Positions 34,614 to 42,862 of a DNA stretch of 64,000 bases are shown piece after piece. The DNA is from Anaerotignum sp. MB30-C6 (GTDB taxonomy: Bacteria; Bacillota; Clostridia; Lachnospirales; Anaerotignaceae). The stretch lies in the NCBI RefSeq assembly GCF_030908465.1, contig NZ_CP133078.1:372001-436000 (forward strand), written 5' to 3'. Position 1 is the stretch's first letter; each line of letters opens with the position of its first letter. The notes below the pieces were generated by a model. That model was not told the DNA's origin and did no database searches. It worked only from the letters and a program-made list of their open reading frames with translations. Both the position numbers and the translations under genes were made by a program.

Positions 34614-35103
34614 ATAATTCCTCCTTACTAATAATAATATAATTTCGTTTTTCCGACTTCAAAGCCAAACCCATCCAGCAACCGCTTCACCACTTAATTG
34701 TTTCGTGTGACGATAAATTGCTGCATCTCAAGCCCCTCCCCTCATGTAAAATTGCATTACTATTGCTTGCCATAGTGATATTAAGGCGAAACAAACCCAT
34801 ACAATTACCATAAAACTCCAGATGAGGATGGATCGTTTTTATTTTACATGAATTATTAAACAATTTCAATAAAAAAATAAAAATAGCAGCAACTTTTTTG
34901 TACGTTATATTGTTCAAAATGGAGAAAGCCTTGTAAAATCAAAGGATTTTACCCAAAATAAGAGATAAAAAATAATGAAAGAGTAGAAGTAAAACTGATT
35001 AAATTTATAAAACATCGGCAAAAAATGTAATAATATGTAAATAAAAAAGTAGAGTTTAACGAAAGAGGATGAAATAACTAGAATAAAATAACTTTCATTA
35101 AAT
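34614..35103. other. AT-rich intergenic region upstream of the NSS transporter
   Basis: About 490 bases between two minus-strand genes. It probably contains the promoter and leader of the NSS transporter, but I see no clear promoter pair, riboswitch consensus or coding sequence. The 34900-35100 part is extremely AT-rich. Confidence 0.4.
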
Positions 35104-35130
35104 GAAAAAAATGACGGGATATTTCCCGTC
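35104..35130 (-). terminator. Terminator of the LTA synthase-like gene
   Basis: On the minus strand GACGGGAA and a complementary TCCCGTC arm form a hairpin (35113-35130) followed by a T-run (35104-35110), starting 20 bases after the gene stops. Confidence 0.85.
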
Positions 35131-35149
35131 ATGAAAAAGAAAAGCCTGT

Positions 35150-37057
35150 CTATTTTTGTATGGTTTGGTCGAAAAGCTTGTAATACTGCCAGTTAGCTAG
35201 TTTTGAAATTTTCTCCTTTTGTTCATCTATTGGTGTATCTGTGAAATTTCCGTTAGAATCCATAAAAATTGAGTTTGTACTAACGGGGAGAATTTCACGG
35301 ACTTCGTTGACATAATCATACAGGGGAGAAAGGCCATCCATCTCCAAGAGTTGGGTTAGCAACGCTCCTAAGTGGCTGGCATTGATGATGCCTGAATCAG
35401 GTAAATTTGCACCCTTGATTGTCTGTGAAAACGCTCCTTGTTCTTTCGCAGCATCATTTTGCCAGATAAGGAATGGTGTTTCATATAAAGCTAGGCGTTC
35501 TTCTAAAGTTCCATTGGCATCAATTGGGTAGTTAAGAAGGCTAAAGAAGTCCATACCGTTGGAGAATCCTGGTAGGTGATCTCCGAAATAAACAATGACT
35601 ATGGGTTGGCTGCTTCCTTGAGCATAATCTCGTAAACGTCCCAACTCTTGATCTGCATCAGTAATGCCTTTAAAATACTGGGTCAATAAATCTTTTTCTG
35701 TATCTGTCAGAGGAATATCAGTATCAAAATTCTGTGCTTGTGTGCCGAAGCGATTTTCGTAAGGCCCGTGGTTTTGTATGGTTACTGTAAATGAAAATAG
35801 GGGTGAATCGCTGGATTCTATGTGAGTATCCAAAGTTTCTAGTATCTTATCCATTGTGGCTTTCTCGTTAATATATCCGCCCACACCTTGGGTGGATAGG
35901 TCAAAAGAGTCTTCTAAAAAATAGGTTGATTCAAAGCCTAAGTTTGGATAAACGTTCTGGCGATTGTAGAACCATTTATAGCCAGGGTGTATGGCTAGGG
36001 TTTCATAGCCCGCTTGTGCCAACCTTTGGGGTAGGGCATCGAAAGGCTGGTGTATAAAGTTATAAGACGGCAAAGGGTTATTCAAATATCGGGTAGGGCA
36101 GGCTGTTAAAACGTCATATTCCGTATTTGAAGTGCCGCCGCCAAAATTTGGAACGACAATTTTACCGCTGAGTGCATTTTCGCTCTCTGCCATTTCTTTA
36201 AAAATTTTAAGGGGGTCCCGATAGCTTGAAAAGTCCAAGTTGGGGTTATTACTCAAATCGGAAAAAGCCTCTCCCATAATCATTACAATATGAGGTGAAT
36301 CTTTTGTTGCAACGAAGGTACTTTCTGCTTCAATTTGGTCAAAGGTTGATTTTTTGTAACCTTCCGGCGGGGCTATTCTTGTTATGTTAAATTGATGGCA
36401 GAAAGAGTAAATAAGCCCTTTTGAGTTAAATTGATTCACTTCAAAGTATGGATTGTCAATGACAGGGTAGCTGCCGTAAAGTTCTTTATCCGTATACCAA
36501 TAAGTATTTGACCCGAAGGCGATAACGAAAAAGGTTACGCACCCAAGAATTCTTGTTTTCCAAGTTGGTCTCTGGTTTTTTGAAAAACGGAAGGAAAAAA
36601 ATAAAGCTAGCATTAAAATAATCAGTAATAATGCAATGAGTAAGAGCTGCATAGCGGGAAAGGTCTTAACGATGGTTAGGGCCTCTTTCGCCAAAGTAAG
36701 GTCAGCAGGGAGTAAAGGCTCTTGGCGCATGGTGATTTTCACCTTATCCACCATGGCAAAAATAAGAAAAACTGCCCCGGTTAAGGTTATGGAGAAAGTA
36801 GTTCTTCCTGATAAAAAGTAAGCAATGCTGATAAATAAGAACACAGGCAGAATGTTAAAAAAGAGGATAGCTGGATTTTTTAAAACATTTTGGGCTAATA
36901 AGTATAAGTGTTCAGAAGTAATTAGAAAAACCAACCCTGTAACAATGACGGATACGCCTGCGAAAAGGAGCCATGTAATTTGCTGTTCTTTACGCAGCCC
37001 TATTTTCTTCTCATCTGCTTGGGGCATTTCCTTTATTTCAATATTTGGTTCTGGCAT
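35150..37057 (-). CDS. LTA synthase family (alkaline-phosphatase superfamily) membrane sulfatase-like protein
   Basis: This 635-residue protein has five N-terminal membrane helices (about 25-195) and an extracellular sulfatase-fold domain. Catalytic landmarks are IVMIMGEAFSDL (metal-binding Glu), PNFGGGTSNTEYDVLT (nucleophile Thr), IHPGYKWFYNR, and IVYFGDHLPGFSNG (metal-binding Asp-His). Such enzymes polymerise glycerol phosphate or transfer phosphoglycerol to glycans or lipids on the outer membrane face. True LtaS or a glycan-modifying relative cannot be told apart from sequence. It is transcribed away from the two LCP genes. Confidence 0.9.
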   Translation of the reverse strand: MPEPNIEIKEMPQADEKKIGLRKEQQITWLLFAGVSVIVTGLVFLITSEHLYLLAQNVLKNPAILFFNILPVFLFISIAYFLSGRTTFSITLTGAVFLIFAMVDKVKITMRQEPLLPADLTLAKEALTIVKTFPAMQLLLIALLLIILMLALFFSFRFSKNQRPTWKTRILGCVTFFVIAFGSNTYWYTDKELYGSYPVIDNPYFEVNQFNSKGLIYSFCHQFNITRIAPPEGYKKSTFDQIEAESTFVATKDSPHIVMIMGEAFSDLSNNPNLDFSSYRDPLKIFKEMAESENALSGKIVVPNFGGGTSNTEYDVLTACPTRYLNNPLPSYNFIHQPFDALPQRLAQAGYETLAIHPGYKWFYNRQNVYPNLGFESTYFLEDSFDLSTQGVGGYINEKATMDKILETLDTHIESSDSPLFSFTVTIQNHGPYENRFGTQAQNFDTDIPLTDTEKDLLTQYFKGITDADQELGRLRDYAQGSSQPIVIVYFGDHLPGFSNGMDFFSLLNYPIDANGTLEERLALYETPFLIWQNDAAKEQGAFSQTIKGANLPDSGIINASHLGALLTQLLEMDGLSPLYDYVNEVREILPVSTNSIFMDSNGNFTDTPIDEQKEKISKLANWQYYKLFDQTIQK

Positions 37058-37152
37058 GATAAAACCTCCAAAAAAATTTTTTTTCTTGAATTATACGAGT
37101 TTTTACGACAAAAGTAAAGAAAGGCAAAAGGTTAAGGTTGGATTATAATTAA

Positions 37153-37170
37153 GAAAAATGTACATTTTTC
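37153..37170. promoter_or_regulatory. 18-bp perfect palindrome in the divergent LTA synthase/LCP intergenic region
   Basis: GAAAAATGT and its exact complement ACATTTTTC abut. The site lies about 95 bases upstream of the minus-strand LTA synthase-like gene and 94 before the LCP promoter. It could be an operator, but AT-rich palindromes also arise by chance. Confidence 0.35.
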
Positions 37171-37263
37171 CTTGGAAAAATAATGTATAATAAAAATATT
37201 GCCTTAAAAATGGCGGTTTTTGTTTGAAAAAAAACAGGAAACCAGGAAAGGGCTGATTTTTTG

Positions 37264-37292
37264 TTGTCAGTTTTTGCATGGTTTGTTATAAT
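37264..37292 (+). promoter_or_regulatory. Promoter of the LCP gene pair
   Basis: TTGTCA (37264-37269), a 17-base spacer and a perfect TATAAT (37287-37292). Confidence 0.75.
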
Positions 37293-37343
37293 GAATAAGT
37301 TGTAAAAGTGTCAGTAAGGCTGACTTTTGAGGAGAAACGAAAG

Positions 37344-38525
37344 ATGCGCAGAAGAAGAATTGATCACGAGTATAGAAATAGACGTGATGAGATACGCGTT
37401 GACAGAGAGGCGGTTCGCCGTCAAAAAGGGCGTAGTTATCAGCAAACAACCAAACAGAGAGTAGTTCCTAAGGAATATCGAAGTGTACCTACCAAAGGGC
37501 TACAAGGCAAACGGAATCCAAGACGCAGGCGACTGGCGCAAAAGAGGAGAGTGCAGGGTATATTCCTGGTGGTGGGCATACTTCTGTTATTGGTGGCGGC
37601 ATATGGCGGATCGAAGCTATATGTAGCGTTGCAAAAGTGGCAGGGCAAGGCGGAAAATCCTGCATTTAATGTAACGGCATCGGCCCCTGAACAACTGGAA
37701 GATAAGATTATCAATCTAGCGATTTTTGGTACAGATGAGGATGGATTTCGAACGGACGTATGTATGGTTGCTAGTTTTAATACGACGACAAAAGCCATTA
37801 GTCTGATTGCAGTACCAAGGGATACGAAAGTCACCATGACAAAGGAGATGACCTCTTACTTAGAGCAAAATGGACGAACGGTTCCCGAGAGAAATGGGGT
37901 TTACGGACAGTGTAAGCTGACGGAACTTCATGCCTATGCAGGAGAGGGGATGCGAAGTACGTTCTCTGTTATGATGTTGGAGGAAATACTTGGTGTTAAA
38001 ATGGATTACTATATAAAGGTAGATTTATCAGCCTTCCGTGAAATTGTAGATGCCATTGGTGGCGTGGATATGGAAGTGCAGGATCGGTTGTATTACGTTG
38101 ATCCATACCAAGATTTATATATTGACCTACAACCCGGTTTTCAGAATTTGGACGGGGAAGAGGCTGAACAGCTTGTTCGCTATAGAGAGGGCTATGCCCA
38201 GAGGGATTTAAAGCGAATCCAAGTTCAGCAAGACTTTATGCGGGCGTTTTTGGATAAGGTTTGCAGTACGGAGTCTATACTAAGAAATATGAACAGCTTA
38301 ATCGAAGTTGCTTTGGATAAAACGGAAAGTAATATTACCATTACCGAGGCATTAAAATATGTAAAGTATTTAAAGGATATTAGCCCCGAGAATATGGAGA
38401 CGGTTACCATACCCGGTGAGGGTGGTGCATACTTCGATATGGACAAAGAGGGAACAAAAGCTTTGATTGACCGTTTAATTTATGGTATTGAACCAGTGGA
38501 AACGGTACAGAATATGGCAGAGTAA
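37344..38525 (+). CDS. LytR-CpsA-Psr (LCP) family glycopolymer ligase, copy 1
   Basis: This 393-residue membrane-anchored enzyme transfers teichoic acid- or capsule-like polymers from undecaprenyl carriers to peptidoglycan. A very basic cytoplasmic segment of about 75 residues precedes one membrane helix (GIFLVVGILLLLVAAYGGSK). The LCP domain has IFGTDEDGFRTDVCM, IAVPRDTKVTM, KLTELHAYAGEGMR, IVDAIGGVDMEV and LVRYREGYAQRDLKRIQVQQ (catalytic Arg/Asp sites). ATG 37344 follows AGGAG by 9 bases; a GTG at 37308 is too close to the transcription start. LCP copy 2 follows 21 bases later. Confidence 0.92.
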   Translation: MRRRRIDHEYRNRRDEIRVDREAVRRQKGRSYQQTTKQRVVPKEYRSVPTKGLQGKRNPRRRRLAQKRRVQGIFLVVGILLLLVAAYGGSKLYVALQKWQGKAENPAFNVTASAPEQLEDKIINLAIFGTDEDGFRTDVCMVASFNTTTKAISLIAVPRDTKVTMTKEMTSYLEQNGRTVPERNGVYGQCKLTELHAYAGEGMRSTFSVMMLEEILGVKMDYYIKVDLSAFREIVDAIGGVDMEVQDRLYYVDPYQDLYIDLQPGFQNLDGEEAEQLVRYREGYAQRDLKRIQVQQDFMRAFLDKVCSTESILRNMNSLIEVALDKTESNITITEALKYVKYLKDISPENMETVTIPGEGGAYFDMDKEGTKALIDRLIYGIEPVETVQNMAE

Positions 38526-38546
38526 AAACGACAGATAGGTGAGAAG

Positions 38547-39887
38547 ATGAGTGGTAAACAAAGAAAGCCTGCAAGACATACGGGAAGATCAACTCCAAAG
38601 AAGAAGGGGTATAATCCAATGAGGGTGTTTTTGAAGATTGTGTGTTCTATTGTTTTTGCATTTGTGATACTGGCTGGCGGTGCTTGTTTTGGATATTACA
38701 AAATAACGGGAAACGTACCTTTTGCAAATGATAACATTGTAAGTAACAATGCATCAGATACAAATTTTTTAGATGCTTTTCTAAAAAGAAACATTAAAAT
38801 GAATGTAGCCGTATTTGGTGTGGACAAAGATGGAACCAGAACAGATGTAGTCTTTGTTGTTCACTACGATAGTGCAACGGAAAGCATCAGCTTGGTCTCT
38901 TTGCCAAGGGATACCAGAGTTTCTCTTTCGGAAGAAGTAAAGGCAAATATCAACGCAGAAGGTCGCTCTTATAGTCAGGTTACGAAGTTGAATGCCGTTC
39001 ATGCCTTTAGTGGGGAAAAAATGGGCTGTAAAAACACTGCGTTGCAAATCGAGGACCTATTAGGCATCAAAATTGATCATTATGTAAAGATAGACTTTGA
39101 AGCTTTTCGTGCCATTGTAGATGCTGTTGGCGGCGTGGATATGTATGTACCCCAGGATATGGATTGGGATATGAGGGATACAGGGGATCTTTTGATTAAC
39201 CTGAAAAAAGGTGACCAACATTTGGACGGGGAGAAAGCAGAGCAGTTGGTTCGTTTCCGTCGTTACGCAGATGGTGACGTGGGGCGAATTGAGGTACAGC
39301 AGATATTCTTAAAAGCCCTCGCTGAAAAAGTCCTAAGCACAGAAACGATTTTAAAGAATCTACCAGACCTGATCTCCGTTATGTATAAGTATATTGAAAC
39401 GGATGTTTCTATGTCTGATGCATTGAAATATGTAAACTATGTGGATAAAGTGGATATGAGCAAGATTTCCATGGAAACATTGCCTGGTGTGGGACAATAT
39501 GTTGGCGGTGTGTCTTATTTTATACATGATGTGGAAGAAACCAGAGAAATGGTGGATCGGGTATTCTATAGCGTTGCCCCTGCGGCTACCGCTACCAGTG
39601 GAGCGGCGCAGGATAGCAAGGCGTTATTAATAGAGGTTTCTAATGGGGGAAGTGTAAACGGTCTTGCAGGCCTGTATAGCAAGAAATTGGAGGATGCGGG
39701 TTATAAGATAGCCCCACCCACCAACTATAGCGGCCAACAGAATACCTACACAAGGATTCAGGTGAAGAATGAAGGAGTTGGTTCTGATTTGATTTCTTTC
39801 TTTACGGATGCAAAAGTTGAAGTTGCGCCAAAGGAAATTGGTAGCAATGTAGATATCAGGATTATTTTGGGCTCGAAGGAGCAGTAG
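38547..39887 (+). CDS. LytR-CpsA-Psr (LCP) family glycopolymer ligase with LytR_C domain, copy 2
   Basis: This 446-residue protein has a basic N-terminus, one membrane helix (about 30-50), an LCP domain (VFGVDKDGTRTDVVF, VSLPRDTRVSL, KLNAVHAFSGEKMG, AIVDAVGGVDMYV, EQLVRFRRYADGDVGRIEVQ) and, after a short Ala/Thr linker, a C-terminal LytR_C domain (LLIEVSNGGSVNGLAGLYSK, about 355-445). It differs from copy 1 by this extra extracellular domain, so the two may attach different polymers. It is cotranscribed with copy 1, and udk follows 29 bases downstream. Confidence 0.92.
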   Translation: MSGKQRKPARHTGRSTPKKKGYNPMRVFLKIVCSIVFAFVILAGGACFGYYKITGNVPFANDNIVSNNASDTNFLDAFLKRNIKMNVAVFGVDKDGTRTDVVFVVHYDSATESISLVSLPRDTRVSLSEEVKANINAEGRSYSQVTKLNAVHAFSGEKMGCKNTALQIEDLLGIKIDHYVKIDFEAFRAIVDAVGGVDMYVPQDMDWDMRDTGDLLINLKKGDQHLDGEKAEQLVRFRRYADGDVGRIEVQQIFLKALAEKVLSTETILKNLPDLISVMYKYIETDVSMSDALKYVNYVDKVDMSKISMETLPGVGQYVGGVSYFIHDVEETREMVDRVFYSVAPAATATSGAAQDSKALLIEVSNGGSVNGLAGLYSKKLEDAGYKIAPPTNYSGQQNTYTRIQVKNEGVGSDLISFFTDAKVEVAPKEIGSNVDIRIILGSKEQ

Positions 39888-39916
39888 GGGAGAAGAAAGA
39901 GGGAGGATCAATTAAA

Positions 39917-40543
39917 ATGGATGAGATCATGATTATTGGTATAGCCGGAGGAACCGGAAGCGGTAAAACAACATTAACCAATCGACTAAAGGAACGCTTT
40001 GGAGACGTTGTTTCCGTTGTATATCATGATAATTATTATAAGAGGCATGATGAAATGTCCTATGATGAGCGTTGTCTTTTAAATTATGATCACCCGGATG
40101 CCTTTGATACCGACCTTATGATTGAGCATATACAAACATTAAAACAAGGTATTGCAATTGAGAGCCCTATTTATGACTTTGCCGATCATAATCGTTCTCA
40201 TGAATCGGTAATCATTCACCCTACAAAGGTTATTGTTGTAGAAGGAATTTTAATTTTTCAAAATGAGGCATTGCGTAATTTAATGGATATCAAGATTTTT
40301 GTTGACACGGATGCGGATGTTCGGATTTTACGCCGAATTTTACGGGATGTAAAAGAGAGGGGCAGGAGTTTGGATTCAGTGGTAAGCCAATACCTAACAA
40401 CAGTGAAGCCTATGCACGAGCAGTTTGTTGAACCAAGTAAGCGTGCTTCGGACATTATTGTGTTAGAGGGGGGAAATAACGTGGTTGCTTTGGATATTTT
40501 AATTCAAAGGGTACATAACCACGTAAGCGGAACAATGGTTTAA
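39917..40543 (+). CDS. udk: Uridine kinase
   Basis: This 208-residue enzyme phosphorylates uridine and cytidine for pyrimidine salvage. The P-loop is GIAGGTGSGKTTLTNR; VVYHDNYYKRHDEM, NYDHPDAFDTDLM, SPIYDFADHNRS and the lid RRILRDVKERGRSLDSV match the Udk family. GGGAGGAT lies about 10 bases before ATG 39917; an in-frame ATG 39929 is also possible. It follows the LCP genes but has no functional link to them. Confidence 0.93.
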   Translation: MDEIMIIGIAGGTGSGKTTLTNRLKERFGDVVSVVYHDNYYKRHDEMSYDERCLLNYDHPDAFDTDLMIEHIQTLKQGIAIESPIYDFADHNRSHESVIIHPTKVIVVEGILIFQNEALRNLMDIKIFVDTDADVRILRRILRDVKERGRSLDSVVSQYLTTVKPMHEQFVEPSKRASDIIVLEGGNNVVALDILIQRVHNHVSGTMV

Positions 40544-40555
40544 GGAGATAAAAAG

Positions 40556-40741
40556 ATGGATTGGTTGGGGATGTTAAAAAAAGCATTTGGTACAGGGATT
40601 TTATGTAGTTTCATGTACCATGGAACCCTTCTTATCATGGGACAGCCTATTGCCATAAGAAATGTTGCGGTATTTACCGTTGTATTTATATTGCTTTACT
40701 TTGTGTGGTTGTTTATGGTTTCTATGGGTAAAAAAAGATAA
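40556..40741 (+). CDS. Small membrane protein of unknown function
   Basis: This 61-residue protein has a short amphipathic start (MDWLGMLKKAFG) and two hydrophobic stretches (TGILCSFMYHGTLLIMG and NVAVFTVVFILLYFVWLFMV), ending MGKKR. AAGGAGATAAAAAG precedes its ATG 12 bases after udk, so it is translated as part of that unit. I do not recognise the family. Two terminators follow. Confidence 0.65.
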   Translation: MDWLGMLKKAFGTGILCSFMYHGTLLIMGQPIAIRNVAVFTVVFILLYFVWLFMVSMGKKR

Positions 40742-40818
40742 AACCTCAATTAGAAAAATATAAAAGAGGTTTTTGCTTAAAAAAAGGATGATTACAATTT
40801 TGTATTATCCTTTTTTTG
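40741..40818 (+). terminator. Tandem terminators after the LCP-udk unit
   Basis: The first pairs AAACCTC (40741-40747) with GAGGTTT before TTTG; the second pairs AAAAAAGGATGAT with ATTATCCTTTTTT and ends in seven T near 40817. Two in a row suggest that read-through toward the minus-strand mazF gene is restricted. Confidence 0.8.
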
Positions 40819-41162
40819 TTTGATTAGCATAAAGCCATTGACCATTACCAAGAGTGAAAGACGCATGTTCCCATTTCTTACTACCTAGAAATGCTTATTC
40901 GGAGAAACACTACTTGAGACGTACCAGCTTTGAGATTTTAAGCTTCTTATGGGAAGGGATTGCAAGAAGTTTCTTTAGAATTGGTTTGAAATTGGCTTTG
41001 AATAGCAAAAGAAGTACGCTTGTTTATAGGAAGAATATAACTCATTTGGGGGCTTGTGCAACTTGATCGAATACCAAAGCAAAGGGATACCATATTAGTA
41101 AAACCCTGAAAATGTTATGTTTAGCTTTGAACTGCTCTTTGGGGAGGGTTATTTTAAAGTTG
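40819..41162. other. Intergenic region between convergent units
   Basis: About 340 bases. A 70-codon frame at 40854-41066 lacks a ribosome binding site and looks like chance. Nothing else is recognised. Confidence 0.4.
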
Positions 41163-41207
41163 TAGTAATAAAGAAAGGGTGGCATCAGCTTTGTTGAAGT
41201 CACCCTA
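41163..41207 (-). terminator. Terminator of the gerS-like/mazF unit
   Basis: On the minus strand AGGGTGAC (from 41206) pairs with GCCACCCT (41176-41183) around a 15-base loop, followed by TTCTTTATT. One mismatch makes it weaker than the others. Confidence 0.6.
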
Positions 41208-41216
41208 TTTATAGAA

Positions 41217-41594
41217 TTATCCGTTAGATGTTCCCTTATGCTGGGAGTTTGGTTGCAACCCAAGGCTGACCAATAAGCTTTGATCCACCCGGTGCATCAT
41301 CCCAGGATCCAAACGACAAACCTTTTCTTTTAATCTTTGCTTATCAATGGTACGAATTTGCTCTAAAAGGATGACAGAATCCTTAGGTAGTGCGTACTCC
41401 GTGGCAGAAAGGGGTATATGTGTTGGTAGCTTTGCTTTGTTCATCTGCGATGTAATGGCGGCGCAAATGATCGTGGGGCTATATTTATTGCCTACATCGT
41501 TTTGTATGATTAATACGGGGCGAATGCCACCTTGTTCACTGCCCACCACGGGGCTTAAATCTGCAAAATAGATATCTCCTCTTCTAACGATCAT
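41217..41594 (-). CDS. mazF: PemK/MazF-type endoribonuclease toxin (NdoA-like), no antitoxin seen
   Basis: This 125-residue protein is a MazF/NdoA-type mRNA interferase: [31 protein letters not shown], then [25 protein letters not shown] and [16 protein letters not shown], with catalytic Arg and Thr in the usual places. It cleaves single-stranded RNA at short motifs. GGAG lies about 10 bases before its start. No MazE-type antitoxin is encoded upstream: the 113 bases before it are non-coding and then comes a GerS-like lipoprotein gene. In some Clostridia this locus also holds alr and an antitoxin, both missing here. Confidence 0.92.
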   Translation of the reverse strand: MIVRRGDIYFADLSPVVGSEQGGIRPVLIIQNDVGNKYSPTIICAAITSQMNKAKLPTHIPLSATEYALPKDSVILLEQIRTIDKQRLKEKVCRLDPGMMHRVDQSLLVSLGLQPNSQHKGTSNG

Positions 41595-41707
41595 AGGCTC
41601 ACGCTCCGCTGAAAGAATTCATCAGGCAGCAGCGGCATAGAAAATATGTAATGTAAAATTATGGCTTCTGTCCTGACTGCTACCATTATTGCCACGAAAT
41701 AGAGCCT

Positions 41708-42334
41708 TTATTCTTTAATTTCAAAAAGATCTTCTTCAAAATCTGGATTATATACAAACTCATCGTAGTCCAAACGATACCGCTCTTGCCCATTGGAATC
41801 ATATAATACGAATCTCTTTGGTAAGAAGGTTTCTCTGTCTACCCACAACTTTTCGGAAGCCAAAGCACTGTCGGAGCCGGGGATAACGGCTTCTAATACG
41901 ATGCACTGGGCTTCGTCTAGGGCGGCGGCCTCGACACCTACACCCTCAGACTGCATATAGTTTTTCATAAACTGATTTAAAAACAACTCATTTCTGTGCT
42001 GGGATTCAGGAACATCTTTGATTAGCTTGCTGTCCAGTCGAGGGTTATACTGGCAAATCCGTTTTCCGTCAAAAACAGTGTAGTTCCCTGCGGCACTTTC
42101 GGGTGAGGTAAGTTCCATACGGTATTCCCCTGTTGATTTGACGTACTGTTTGGTGCCATAAGTGGTTTCTCCTTTGTTTGAGGTGCGGGTAAGGTTGGCG
42201 GTACAGTAGTAACCTTCCATTTCGGCAAGTTGCTTTTGTATTGTCTCCAATTCTGATAGGGGTTCTTCTTTCCCACATCCTCCTAGACCAAGAAGAAGTA
42301 ACAGACTGAGACAGATAGATAAAGCTTTTTTCAT
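41708..42334 (-). CDS. LolA-like lipoprotein, probably GerS-type germination lipoprotein
   Basis: This 208-residue secreted lipoprotein has a signal peptide (KKALSICLSLLLLLGLGGCG) with the lipobox LGGC and a mature LolA-like beta domain: LNRTSNKGETTYG-type strands, YVKSTGEYRMELTSPE, VFDGKRICQYNP and SEKLWVDRETFLPKRFVLYD. In Clostridioides difficile GerS, of the same fold and size, lies next to alr2 and the mazF locus and supports the CwlD amidase in spore cortex modification. The mazF neighbour here makes GerS the best guess. Another LolA-like lipoprotein is possible. Confidence 0.6.
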   Translation of the reverse strand: MKKALSICLSLLLLLGLGGCGKEEPLSELETIQKQLAEMEGYYCTANLTRTSNKGETTYGTKQYVKSTGEYRMELTSPESAAGNYTVFDGKRICQYNPRLDSKLIKDVPESQHRNELFLNQFMKNYMQSEGVGVEAAALDEAQCIVLEAVIPGSDSALASEKLWVDRETFLPKRFVLYDSNGQERYRLDYDEFVYNPDFEEDLFEIKE

Positions 42335-42862
42335 AATAAAACCTCCTAAGTTAAATCAGTATCATTTTATGTTGTGGACAAATAGTCTATGAGAGAAGGA
42401 TGGAAAGGAGAGGAAATTTATGCTTTAAGTAGGCACAATGGGCGTTTTAAGATAACCATGAAGGATTTTTAGATTGAAGGTTATCGGTAAGAAACACGTT
42501 TGAAAAGAAGCTCTTTTAAGCAATGAAATATATTTCATTAGAGTTGAATGAAGTTTGCATGTGATATCCTAAATTTGTAAATAAATCAGCATGTAAATCA
42601 AGGTTTGCCGTATTGGGAGAAACCCATATACTTACAGTTTTAGGTGTAATTATTTTCATTGGAATATTATTGAAGATGAATTATTACAGAATAATTAAGA
42701 TTTTAGAATATAGAAGAAATCGATTTAAAAAAGTGCTAATATGTAAGTCTAAAGTTGGTATATTACGTCTTTTTTGGTAAAAAACCTAGAGTTTTGGGAA
42801 CAAATTCCAAGTTGGTACGTCAAAAGAGGGAAAGTATATAGAATGATAAAGGAGAGCAGGCA
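42335..42862. other. Divergent intergenic region
   Basis: About 530 bases between the minus-strand lipoprotein gene and the plus-strand phosphodiester glycosidase gene. It must hold both promoters. A run of T after a weak hairpin near 42742-42777 could be a leader terminator, but I see no riboswitch consensus, gene or repeat. Confidence 0.4.

Noticed and set aside
40854-41066. 70-codon open frame after the tandem terminators
   Set aside because: No ribosome binding site, no promoter, and no recognisable protein features.
41595-41707. MazE-type antitoxin gene next to mazF
   Set aside because: The 113-base gap is too short and contains no start/stop pair in a plausible frame with a ribosome binding site.
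42335-42862. Cyclic-di-GMP or other riboswitch before the phosphodiester glycosidase
   Set aside because: Known class consensus strings (for example the GEMM-I core) were not recognised, and no strong terminator precedes the start codon.
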